NCBI GenBank assembly: GCA_009746045.1
Contig: RPFO01000104.1
Span: 176,656 to 216,655, forward strand
Origin: Mesostigma viride
Lineage: Eukaryota; Streptophyta; Mesostigmatophyceae; Mesostigmatales; Mesostigmataceae
DNA length: 40,000 nt
Reading direction: 5' to 3'
In this document: positions 21,331 to 39,785 of the stretch, one piece after another
Layout: each line of letters starts with the position of its first letter
Position numbering within the stretch: position 1 is the stretch's first letter
Made by a program: the position numbers and the translations under genes
The notes under the pieces: model-generated
The model's database searches: none
The model's input: only the letters and a program-made list of their open reading frames with translations
What the model was told of the DNA's origin: nothing

Positions 21331-21690
21331 CATTACTGAATGAATCAGATAATTAAAGGCCCTATGGCTTCCAAATTTGGCTTCCAAAAGCCACTCAATT
21401 CATTAATGGCTTCCAAAAGCCACTCAAGGGGATGCCCGGCTACTCTTTTTTTGGTGTCCTAGGTGTGTGGGCCTGCCTGCAGCCCTAGGTTTAATGATGA
21501 TCTCAGACAACTACCCTAGTCCTTCCACGGCGTTTGATCGTCATGCGTCCAGGAATAGTTACAAGTCTCATCGATATCGCTAGCTTGCGCTTTCTTGCAA
21601 TGTGTGCTATGGCTGTTAGCGGGGGGTTAGCAGTGCCAGCTTGGAGAGGGCCGATGCGTAGTACGGACGGATATTGCGCCGTCGGTACTC
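21331..21690. other. Intergenic with short duplication
   Basis: A GGCTTCCAAAAGCCACTCAA segment is repeated at about 21380-21400 and 21407-21427. No gene or RNA was recognised; sequence then runs into the (TTAA)n tail at 21691. Confidence 0.4.
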
Positions 21691-21949
21691 AATTAATTAA
21701 TTAATTAATTAATTAATTAATTAATTAATTAATTAATTAATTAATTAATTAGACTCGTGCTCCCGTCGGGGAGTCGCGGAGCATTAACCCCGATGGATGG
21801 AAGGGTGGGTGCAAACAATCCTTAGTACCGGTCTAAGCTATCTACATCAGCTAGGTACCTACGGCATCTATCTAACCGCATTACTACCTACAACATCTAT
21901 CTACTATCTATTATACACTACTACCTACAGCATCTATCTTACTATCTAT

Positions 21950-23268
21950 TATACAGCACTGGCGTGCCTCCCACGGGTTTGCACACGCGGGCGCTTCCCC
22001 ACAGGAGGGGGCTCGTTGTCCTCTATGACCTGGGCCCACTTGGCCTTGTCCATCATCTTCTTCCAAATCACGGAGAGGCCTAGGCCCCCCATGCATGTCT
22101 CTCTACTAGCTGCTCTTTGAAGGTGCGGGCCTTGCGGCGTCCAACATCACTGGGCCCGGCCCACGTCAGGAGGTGCCAGCCAGGCTGAGCTGGTCGCAGT
22201 CCTGCGGGGGGGCCACGTGAGGTGTCTGTCTACCTGGTTGGTGCGAGCTAGGTGCCCTACTAGCTGCAGGCGCCGCTGCTTAATTAATGGTGCTGGTGAT
22301 TAATTAATTAATTAATTAATTAATTAATTAATTAATTAATTAATAGACCCGTGCTGGTGATGTATGCCGGCATGCCCTGGTACAGGTCCTCATTGCGGAC
22401 ATGAGCAGCATATCCTACTCTGAAAATGGAACGCAGCATGTTGGTGACCGCGCCGTCCAGCTTGCGGGCCAGGTCGGCGGTAAGGGTCCACGTCTCGGCC
22501 CCATACGTGAGAACAGGAAGGACGAGGACCTTGAACAGGTCCTGTTTCTCGATCTTGCCTAGGGGCTTGCGCCACAGGGCCCGGTACTGGCGTAAAGCGT
22601 GCCAGGCGAGGGAGATGCGATGATCCACATCAACCTCGCAGCTAGCTGTGGAGCAGGCTGCCCAGCAGCTTGACGCGGTCCCGATACAGGACTCGAGAGC
22701 CGTCGAGGAGATAGAGGGGTGGCGGTGAGTGGGTGAGCCCAACCGCCACTGGGGCCTCTGTCTTCTTGCTGACCTCAAGCCCCGCCACTGCACGGGCCTC
22801 GATAGCCAGGCAGTCAAGCCATGTCTGCACGTGCCCAGTGTCCTCGAAGAGGGTGGTGTCGTCTGCGTAGATGATGTCTGCCAGCCAAATCTCCGTGTCC
22901 GCTCGATCCGCCATGCCAGAATTTGTTAGCAACCTGCACCCCTGGTTCCCTACCCACGATATATGCGGGCAAATCGCTTGCGCGCCTGAATCATTACGTA
23001 TTCAACCACAATAATGAACAGGTAGGGCGACAGCACGCAGCCCTGCCACACACCCTTCGGTAAAGGGCATGGTGGCGTGGTCCCGTAAGAAGTGCGCACC
23101 GAAGTGGTGGACGTACCCTTCATACAGGTTGCGGATGACAGCAATAAGGGGGCGGGGGATCCGGAACAGCTCGAGGATGTCCCAAAGCGCAGGCCAGAAA
23201 ACCGAATCGAAGGCTTTGATGAAGTCCACCAGCACAAGGCGGTACTCAATGCAGTGGAGAAGCTTCAC
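21950..23268 (-). pseudogene. LINE ORF2 reverse transcriptase, 3' part, frameshifted
   Basis: Motif A is VDFIKAFDSV (about 23196-23226). The next block, WQGCVLSPYLFII, lies at about 23010-23050. Motif C is YADD at 22858-22869, followed by LFEDTGHVQTWLD and the GLEVSKKTE segment. The thumb has LPVLTYGAETWTLT (about 22480-22520) typical of non-LTR RTs. A QRRLQLVGHLARTNQ-like block (about 22240-22285) and a basic C-terminus (KKMMDKAKWAQVIEDN, about 21990-22060) follow. The blocks lie in at least four frames. The order and the absence of protease and integrase identify a non-LTR element. No endonuclease domain remains. Confidence 0.88.
22290..22361 (-). mobile_element. Bare (TTAA)n retroposon insertion with 11-bp target duplication
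   Basis: GTGCTGGTGAT occurs at 22290-22300 and again at 22351-22361. Between them are about 43 bp of TTAA repeat plus a few unique bases, TAGACCC. In minus orientation this is an extremely 5'-truncated element made of a 3' terminal stub and its tail, inserted into LINE ORF2 between the thumb and C-terminal blocks. Confidence 0.75.
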
Positions 23269-23405
23269 CCTATGTCAATATTGGGGGTTGTGGGCCTACC
23301 CTGGGAATGCCCCTAAAATTAGCCCTCAGGCTGCGGGAGAGGCCTTTCTATTCTCCCGGCCAAAACGGCGCCTCTAAATGTGTGTGCTCCAAGCCTATCT
23401 GTGGG

Positions 23406-23739
23406 TCACGTGCCGCCAACGCACGGTACACAACCAGCCATAGCCTTAGCCTAGTTCTAGTACATCCATGCTACGCCCTGGCTATGTTCAGATTACTTGC
23501 CCACGCTCCTTGCTATGATATGCTCACATGGGTCTTATTATTGCACCCACAGTTTGCCGGATCGTTAGCCTGTCCTTTTAGCTAGCCGCGCCCGATTGCA
23601 GCTGTGGCATGCCTTTGGCATGAAGGAGACTGGGGGTCTCTGCCCTTTCTCCTGTAGTGCACACACAGGGATTAAAAGCACTTCGGTGCTCCGTGACTCC
23701 CCAACGGGAGCACGAGTTTAATTAATTAATTAATTAATT
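23406..23739 (+). mobile_element. SINE-like element, TTAA-tailed, copy 2 (reference copy)
   Basis: ATCTGTGGG flanks it at 23397-23405 and 23740-23748, a 9-bp target duplication inside the related head element. It begins TCACGTGCCGCC and ends with hairpin GTGCTCC (23686-23692) / GGAGCAC (23707-23713) and (TTAA)n from 23717. Possible degenerate Pol III boxes are TAGCCTAGTTC (23447-23457) and GTTCAGATTAC (23486-23496). No protein is encoded. Confidence 0.8.
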
Positions 23740-23748
23740 ATCTGTGGG

Positions 23749-23848
23749 CCTAGATAGCTTACCCCATCCATTCCATCCCATGTTCCCCTCCCACTGAGGA
23801 CTTGCTCACGTGACCCAGTCACGTGTCTATTAATTAATTAATTAATTA
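23749..23848 (+). mobile_element. TTAA-tailed element end with CACGTGAC hairpin
   Basis: CACGTGAC (23807-23814), a 3-nt loop, GTCACGTG (23818-23825), then TCT and (TTAA)n to 23848. The upstream CCTCCCACTGAGG (23788-23800) resembles the 3' end of the element at 36413. This is a different stem sequence in the same place before the tail. Confidence 0.65.
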
Positions 23849-23995
23849 CACGTGCTCCCGTTGGGGAGTCACGGAGCACCGTAGTGCTTTTAATCCCTGT
23901 GTGTGCACAACAGGAGAAAGGGCAGAGACCCCCAGTCTCCTTCATGTCTATGAGGCATGCCACAGCTGCAAGTGCTCGGGCGCGCTAGCTAAACA
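23830..23995 (-). mobile_element. SINE-like element, minus strand, tail-to-tail
   Basis: The reverse complement matches copy 2: hairpin 23852-23879, AGCACTACGG, AATCCCTGTGTGTGCAC, GAGAAAGGGCAGAGACCCCC and CATGCCACAGCTGCA. It shares one palindromic TTAA tract (23830-23848) with the plus-strand element on its left, so the two lie tail to tail. It is truncated near 23995. Confidence 0.75.
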
Positions 23996-24017
23996 GACAC
24001 CAGTACCATTAATATAT

Positions 24018-24075
24018 GTGGGCTCTGGACCACTAATAACATGCCTCCGTTGGGAGATCATGTAGCACGTATTCC
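24018..24075. repeat. Remnants of head-type and hairpin-type element ends
   Basis: GTGGGCTCTGGACCA (24018-24032) matches the plus-strand 36413 element. Next to it, in minus orientation, is CTCCCAACGGAG with ATGTTATTA, the 3' end type seen at 39509. Degenerate and short. Confidence 0.5.
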
Positions 24076-24249
24076 TTGGATGGGTGCAGGTGGGAGAAGC
24101 CGCGTAATCGACCTAATCCTTATTCTAAGCTATCTAGTCTAGAAAATTCTAACTACACTACTAAGCAAAACGCCCCTTCCTCTTGGGGGGCCGGGGTGGC
24201 TTGCCCACACTGGGGCTGGTGTGTGAGCCTGGACAATCTTCTGCCACCT

Positions 24250-24440
24250 CATTAATTAATTAATTAATAAGCACGTGACTGCGTCACGTGGGTGCCAATA
24301 CAGAGTAAAGGAACCTTCAACCCTATATACACAGTGAGAAGGAGGGAGGGCGCCCTAGCTTCTCTCACTGCCGCAGGTGGGCAGGCCACAGAGCGCTCTC
24401 TCCACGGCATGGTGCCGGGGCGCAACACTGTGGGTGCAAT
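24250..24440 (-). mobile_element. SINE-like element end, CACGTGAC hairpin, minus strand
   Basis: (TTAA)n at 24250-24269, hairpin CACGTGAC (24272-24279) / GTCACGTG (24283-24290). Farther along the minus strand, CTCCTTCTCACTGTGTATAT corresponds in place to the CTTTCTCCTGTAGTGCACAC block of copy 2. Divergent copy; the 5' limit is uncertain. The DNA from 24440 to 24660 shows no gene. Confidence 0.55.
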
Positions 24441-24660
24441 ACAACCAGTGCAATACCATAGGTAGGCTGACGCATAGCTTATGCTACAAATGTGAGGTGG
24501 GCTCAAGACGTCGGCTAATTAAGGCGCAAGCTGATGGCCACAAGGTGCCAGAGCTAATTGAAGGTACTATAACGCTGTGCGCTAATATCGTTTCAAGTGC
24601 TGTAATGCCTAAGCTATCCCATCATCGATTGCCCCCATCTAGACAACTAGCTGGAGTGCT

Positions 24661-25971
24661 CTATCCCGGGGAAGCCCGGGGGGGCTTCCACAGTTTCTTG
24701 TTGACGTAGAGGTCCCCGCCCCGCCAGTACACTTGGGGCTTCTCGGGGTTGGTCTTGTGGCGGATGTAGTCGGGCCACTGATCGCGGCGTTGCTGCTGCT
24801 GGGCTGGCGTCAGGTCGTCGTCAAGCGACCAGGAGGTGTCCACCAGCTTCTTGCGGCGAGAGAGGAACCGAACTCGGGCTGTGATGTCGCTGAAGGTGAG
24901 GACCACTGGAGGGGGCCCAGCCTTGGCCCGTGGATGGGGCAGGCGGTAGGCGCCCTGCAGTATCGCACCTGGCAGCTGCATGCGCGCCAAGAGCTGTTTC
25001 TTCAGCTCGTCGAGAAGAGAGTCTGGGGTCTCCTCCGGCAGCATGTCGAAGCGCCTGAGGATGACCCGGCAGCGGCGACGGTCGCGGTCAGCGGCCTCGC
25101 GGCGCGTGTCTTCCAGCTCCTGGAGCTTGGTGGTGATGGCGGTCGTGGTAGAGGATGCCTGGCTCTTGAGCAGGTCCGCCCAGGAGGCGCGAGTCGAGGG
25201 GTCATCACTAGCCCTACCAGCAGGTTGGGCGGCGATGGTGGCCGTTCGCTCGGCGATCTCGGGGACCTGCGTGGCCAGGGCGTCTACCTTGGCGGCAACT
25301 GCCTCAAGTTTCACGGTGCCTTGGCCGACTCGGCCTTCCACCTGGTTAAGGCGGGTGGTCACAGTGGCTGTGGCCTCGGAAACTTTGGTGGCAATGTGCT
25401 CTTGCGTAGCAGTAAACTGAGGCTGGAGCTTAAGGGCGACTCTGGCTTCAATGTTGTTGACCTTGGCCGAGAGAGTGTTGAGTGGGCCGTCAGGCGCGTT
25501 CAGGGCGGCGAGCTGCTCAGCCATCGGCGCCAGCTGCTCCGCCACTGCAGCTCGGATGGAGTCCGTGCTGGGGGAGGTGCTGCTCTGCGGGGATGCTGCA
25601 GCTGCTGTGGCTGCCCGTCTGCGCTCATGCAGGAGGCTCCTGAGGCCAGCGTAGCCAATCTGGGTGATGTCGTGGGCGTCGCAGCGCAGGTAGCTGCACA
25701 TGATGACTGCCTTCAAGTACGCCTCCGGTTCTTGAAGCAGCCATTCCCAGGCGGGCTTGGTGACCTTGTCGCCAGGGGTAGGCAGGAAAAGTTCGTCATG
25801 GCGGGCCAGGAACTTGATAACATCGTCACATTGTTCCTTCGTGAGCGTAAAGATTTCCAAGATGCAAAAATCCCGCTGGCCGGCGCCGAAGCGGCGGACG
25901 TCCCATTTGGTATGGGAAGTTCGGGTTTTCTTGGGACCTGCCACCTCATCTTGTTCTGCATGGCAGACCAA
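24661..25971 (-). CDS. LINE ORF1 protein (coiled coil + RRM-like), intact
   Basis: A 436-residue frame on the minus strand. Residues 1-110 form an N-terminal block (GAGQRDFCILEIFTLTKEQC, then CSYLRCDAHDITQIGY). An Ala-rich linker follows. Residues about 165-260 have the regular hydrophobic spacing of a coiled coil (TTRLNQVEGRV, KLEAVAAKVDALATQV). Residues about 290-395 resemble the RRM of L1 ORF1p (RRCRVILRRFDMLPEE, GAYRLPHPRAK, VVLTFSDITARVRFLSRR). A basic C-terminus ends KKLWKPPRASPG. Such proteins trimerise and coat LINE RNA as chaperones. A second copy of the C-terminus occurs at 11560-11763. A longer antisense frame (24733-26265, +) is judged a shadow. The intact frame suggests recent activity or purifying selection. 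Confidence 0.85.
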   Translation of the reverse strand: MVCHAEQDEVAGPKKTRTSHTKWDVRRFGAGQRDFCILEIFTLTKEQCDDVIKFLARHDELFLPTPGDKVTKPAWEWLLQEPEAYLKAVIMCSYLRCDAHDITQIGYAGLRSLLHERRRAATAAAASPQSSTSPSTDSIRAAVAEQLAPMAEQLAALNAPDGPLNTLSAKVNNIEARVALKLQPQFTATQEHIATKVSEATATVTTRLNQVEGRVGQGTVKLEAVAAKVDALATQVPEIAERTATIAAQPAGRASDDPSTRASWADLLKSQASSTTTAITTKLQELEDTRREAADRDRRRCRVILRRFDMLPEETPDSLLDELKKQLLARMQLPGAILQGAYRLPHPRAKAGPPPVVLTFSDITARVRFLSRRKKLVDTSWSLDDDLTPAQQQQRRDQWPDYIRHKTNPEKPQVYWRGGDLYVNKKLWKPPRASPG

Positions 25972-26029
25972 AGAAGGGAGAGGGAGTGGATGCGGTGTTC
26001 AAACTGGGCTGGGACCACTAGAGGTCGGC

Positions 26030-27125
26030 CAGCAACATCTGGGTGTAGTTCATGGCAGGTTTACCTAGCTAGTCCTGGGAATGTCCTTGGGGCCAGGCCA
26101 GGTCAAGATATGCCACCCTGGTTGGCCAAGCCGCTGGGGGCCGGCCAGACCAAGCTAGGGCAGTGTCGACCTGGCTGGTGCGAGCAAGATGACCTACAAA
26201 TATGCTATCCTACGCAGCCTAATCTCGTCCGAAATACGAGGCACACCCTGACACAAAGACTCTAATGACCTACGCTTGGAAAACCCTACATTCAGGATCG
26301 ACCTGTCGGAGCATCCTGTAAACCGTGCCGTCTAGCTTGGCTGCCAGCGTGTCCGTGAGTGTCCACGCCTCGGCGCCATACGTGAGCACCGTGAGGACGA
26401 GGACCTTGAAGAGCATACGCTTGCCGTGCTCGCCCAGGCCCTTCGAGCGCCAGTAGGTGTTGAGCGAACGGAGCCTGGCCCAGGCCAGGCCGATGCGATG
26501 ATCGTCAGCGGTGTCAGGGAGCATGCTCCCCAACAGTTTGAAGCGGTCACGGAACGGGACCTCCATCCCGTACGCGAGCAGGCGCGGCAGCGGTGGGCAA
26601 CTGGAGGCCCCAATCACCATCGCCTCAGTTTTGACACTGTCAAGGAAACATTGTGCATGGGCCAACCAGCGGTCAAGGCTGACCGGCGCCGTGCCGTCCC
26701 CCGTGTGCTCCCCCGGGGTACGCTGCCGCCGGTCGCCGAGGCGGTCGAGGTGGTACCACATGTCCTTGCCCTGTTTGCGAGCTTGGCAGGCCTTGGCATC
26801 TGCGATGCACTGGGCCGCCTCTGCGCCCTGAGCGTGTGCGTAGGCCTCCACAAGGGCGGCCTTGGTTTCTGCAGCGGGTCCCGGTTACGCTTGAGGCGGT
26901 GCCGGGGCGCGGCCAAGACCTTGGGATCCTGGCGGTGGAGCGGGCCGGGTCGGCCGGGCGGGGCATGACCGGCAGGTGCCGGGCTGCCAGCAACGGAGCA
27001 CGGGCCGCAAAGCCCGCAAAATGGCGGCGTTGGGAGCACCCTTGTCCAGCGTGTTGACGTCCGCCCGGGCGTCCAGGGCCGCCAGGTACTCCCGGCGGCA
27101 CCGGTTCCGCTCGCGCTCGATAATA
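26030..27125 (-). pseudogene. LINE ORF2 fragment (RT thumb to C-terminus)
   Basis: The best frame (26270-26851) has MWYHLDRLGDR, a LLGSMLPDTADDHRIGLAWA segment and VLTVLTYGAEAWTLTDTLAA, matching the thumb of the ORF2 fragment at 22332-22817 (LPVLTYGAETWTLT). Upstream, in a shifted frame, NRCRREYLAALDARADVN (about 27050-27105) looks like the linker before the RT-related region. Downstream, VGHLARTSQVDTALAW (about 26145-26190) matches VGHLARTNQVDRHLTW of the other copy. The catalytic RT palm is missing, so this is an internally deleted copy. Confidence 0.8.
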
Positions 27126-27136
27126 AATTAATTAAT

Positions 27137-27167
27137 CCTCCCACAGAGCTATGTTCTTAATTAATTA
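27137..27167 (+). repeat. 3' hairpin and TTAA tail of plus-strand element
   Basis: CCTCCCACAGAG, then CTATGTTCTTAATTAATTAA, close to the 3' end of the element at 36413-36868 (CCTCCCCACTGAGG, TATGTTCTTAATTAATT). It sits at the right edge of the composite block, against the 10-bp duplicate ATGTCAATAT. Confidence 0.7.
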
Positions 27168-27177
27168 ATGTCAATAT

Positions 27178-27857
27178 AGTCTACAATGATACAACCAATG
27201 TCGGTGGTGCCTCACGTACGGGTGTGGAAGTCCCATGGGTGAACGACAAGCCTAGTTGTACATAACATTTGAACCAGCGAGGCAAATTTTCCAAATTATA
27301 AATAGGCGTGGTTGGGGGTCACACAACAAGTAAATGCTATCACAAGACCCCTGAAAGTTGTCGCAAGCTAAATATACAATTTTGGCTCTCCTCATTACAC
27401 AATATGCCCATGTTCCTTCGCACCCACGTCGACAATCTATGCCATGAGGCAGTGAACATGCCAAGTAGGGCTTCTGACAGACAAATGGTTTCCATAACTC
27501 CCTGCTAGCATAACGGCAATGTTCTCTTCAAAATCGGTTCACCTCAGGAATGCCAGGAATCCACAGGCCAAGTGTTATGCAACCATGGAGTTGCGTGCAT
27601 AAGCAAAAAGGCATCAGCGCATGGGCATGCCCTCGTGCTTCATCGAGGCATCTGAGACACGCATCCTCCAGCACGTGTGGGATGCCTACCGCCGCCCATG
27701 GCCAACATTACAAACAGTGCATGGCCGGCAGATTCTTACGATGGGATCGCGTGGTTCAAGGCCTTGCCTTGATCGCACAAGTCCTGCACCGTCAACATAA
27801 GATGTGGCAAGAAAAACATATCACATTCTGGTGTTAACACAAAAAAGTAGATCAAGC
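27178..27857. other. Intergenic, no gene recognised
   Basis: Unique-looking sequence with only short open frames on both strands. No splice-consistent exon of the downstream acyltransferase gene and no RNA gene was found here. Confidence 0.4.
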
Positions 27858-27895
27858 AAAATAATAACAACAACAACAATAATAATAATAATAAT

Positions 27896-27939
<44 letters not shown>

Positions 27940-27942
27940 CAG
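27858..27942 (+). repeat. (AAT)n microsatellite
   Basis: AATAAT repeat with AAC variants at both ends and one ATT interruption, followed by an A-run. Confidence 0.95.
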
Positions 27943-28665
27943 TAAAAAAAAAAAAATTGGGCAAGCTGTGCAGATTCTCAGATTGGGAATCGTCAACCTT
28001 TGGACCAGGGAAACATCTAAAGATACTCGCCACGATAAGAGTGCTGTGAGGAAGAGCAAGCATGATGCCAGCCTAAGAAGCCAAACATTTCCTGGAAAGG
28101 GACTAGCAGTCGAACACAACTCTGCCAATCGGTTGCAACCGCATGGACCGTCGCACAGACAAGGAAGTGCAATAAACTGAACCGTGCTTGTGCTTTCATC
28201 GGCCATCACAAATCCAACTGCTGATGAACCTGCCTGCGTACAACGCGTCTGCTGGGATGTAGCCGTGGAGGATTCTGCTTGCTGGGGAGTCTTGCTAGCA
28301 CAACTGCAATGCCGGCGACACCGCCCTCGCCATCAGCGGTCGTAGCCGTCATGGAGCCTCTAGGACTGCATATCCATCATCAGCACTGCCCGACTGCTGT
28401 CTGATGGCGGTGCCTATGATGGCAGCCGTGGGCGATGGCATGTCGCAAGGACAAGGCTACATGTGATCGCCGACACAAGCTCATGAAAGAACAGGTAAAT
28501 TTGGGCCGCAGCAACAGCAACATCGCCAGCGCTGCTGATGGCTACTGCGAGGACGGCTTCGATGTATGCTATCCTACGAATGCTGCCGTGATGTGGGCAG
28601 GGGCAGGGGCAGCAGCGGTGCTGAAGGTCAGAGGATGCTCAACAGAACTGCTGGCCACGCAACCC
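27943..28665. other. Downstream flank of the acyltransferase gene
   Basis: This holds the 3' flank or UTR of the minus-strand gene. If the GTAAGG at the putative stop is a donor site, a further exon could start at about 28627 after a CTTCAG acceptor. No other gene is visible. Confidence 0.4.
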
Positions 28666-38917
<10,252 letters not shown>

Positions 38918-38954
38918 CTGCAAACGGCACGCATGGGAAAATTGTAGGTTTATC

Positions 38955-39214
<260 letters not shown>

Positions 39215-39278
39215 AATAATAATGATAATGATAATATTGATCAGCCATGATATCAGCAAGTGAAGAAAGAACATTCAG

Positions 39279-39324
39279 CTAATTAATTCATTAAGAACAT
39301 AACTCCGTTGGGAGTATACCTAAC
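39279..39324 (-). repeat. 3' hairpin and TTAA tail, minus strand
   Basis: Read on the minus strand: ACTCCCAACGGAGT, TATGTTCTTAATG, AATTAATTAG. This is the same end type as 39509-39535 in inverse orientation. Confidence 0.65.
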
Positions 39325-39384
39325 ACATGGCCCTGATCTTGCCCCCCCATGACAGGCTCCCCTAGTTGGGTGTTGCTTGAGACT

Positions 39385-39538
39385 CTGGGGGTGCAGGTGC
39401 CCTGGTGCACCTCGAGCAAGTGTCGTTTACATTCCCACCCTTGCAGGAAGTAGCTTAGAATGTATTAAAAGCCATATGCCCCTTCTCTGGGATACGTGCT
39501 ACATTTACTCCCAACGGAGTGATGTTCCTAAGTAATGG
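39385..39538 (+). mobile_element. Truncated element C relative, plus strand
   Basis: GTGCAGGTGCCCTGGTGCAC, TAGAATGTATTAAAAGCCAT, ATGCCCCTTCTCTGGGATA, ACTCCCAACGGAGT, GATGTTCCTAAGTAATGG: the 3' part of the element at 36413, with the TTAA tail decayed. Confidence 0.75.
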
Positions 39539-39569
39539 CCCTGAGAATGGGGCCTATGGTTTTTTATAA

Positions 39570-39785
39570 ATTCTGGGCTACAACCTGCAGGTGGGGGATG
39601 AAAACAGCCACCTACTCCGGGTGCACAAGGTGCACCTGCGCCTCCATGTATTCCAGCAGCTATGGTGCGGACATGGGGTGGAAGATGATTGTGGCTAGGT
39701 AACAGCTAGGGCATGACATCTCAGCAGAGAGTAACTCTCTGCATGTGCAGAGAGTAACTCTCTGCATGTGCAAAGCATGACTAAT
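39570..39785 (-). mobile_element. Truncated element C relative, minus strand
   Basis: The reverse complement matches 36565-36770 of element C: CATGCTTTGCACATGCAGAG, CATGCCCTAG, CATCTTCCACCCCATGTCCG, GCTGGAATACATGG, CCACCTGCAGGTT. A local direct repeat, AGAGAGTAACTCTCTGCATG, occurs at about 39727 and 39750. Confidence 0.75.

Larger units (their letters stand above)
21691..23270 (-). mobile_element. LINE, 3' portion with (TTAA)n tail
   Basis: Read on the minus strand it holds part of a reverse transcriptase, the thumb and C-terminal region of ORF2, a stop near 21950, a 3' UTR with two imperfect copies of a roughly 45-bp unit (about 21880-21955), a 3' hairpin (21757-21783) and a 60-bp TTAA tail (21691-21750). 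ORF2 is broken by several frameshifts and by a separate small TTAA insertion (22301-22350). The 5' portion is absent, ending at about 23270 beside another element. Confidence 0.82.
23283..27167 (+). mobile_element. Composite nested element bounded by 10-bp target duplication
   Basis: ATGTCAATAT flanks this block at 23272-23281 and 27168-27177. The left edge is a GGGTTGTGGG head and the right edge is a CCTCCCACAGAG...ATGTTCTTAATTAATTAA tail, the two ends expected of one plus-strand element like that at 36413-36868. The interior contains later or co-inserted pieces: a SINE-like copy with its own target duplication (23406-23739), minus-strand tails, LINE ORF1 and an ORF2 fragment. Whether it inserted as a unit is inference. 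Confidence 0.5.

Noticed and set aside
24733-26265. 510-codon plus-strand ORF overlapping LINE ORF1
   Set aside because: It is antisense to ORF1. Only the minus-strand frame has coiled-coil and RRM-like order and a residue-level match to the fragment at 11560-11763.
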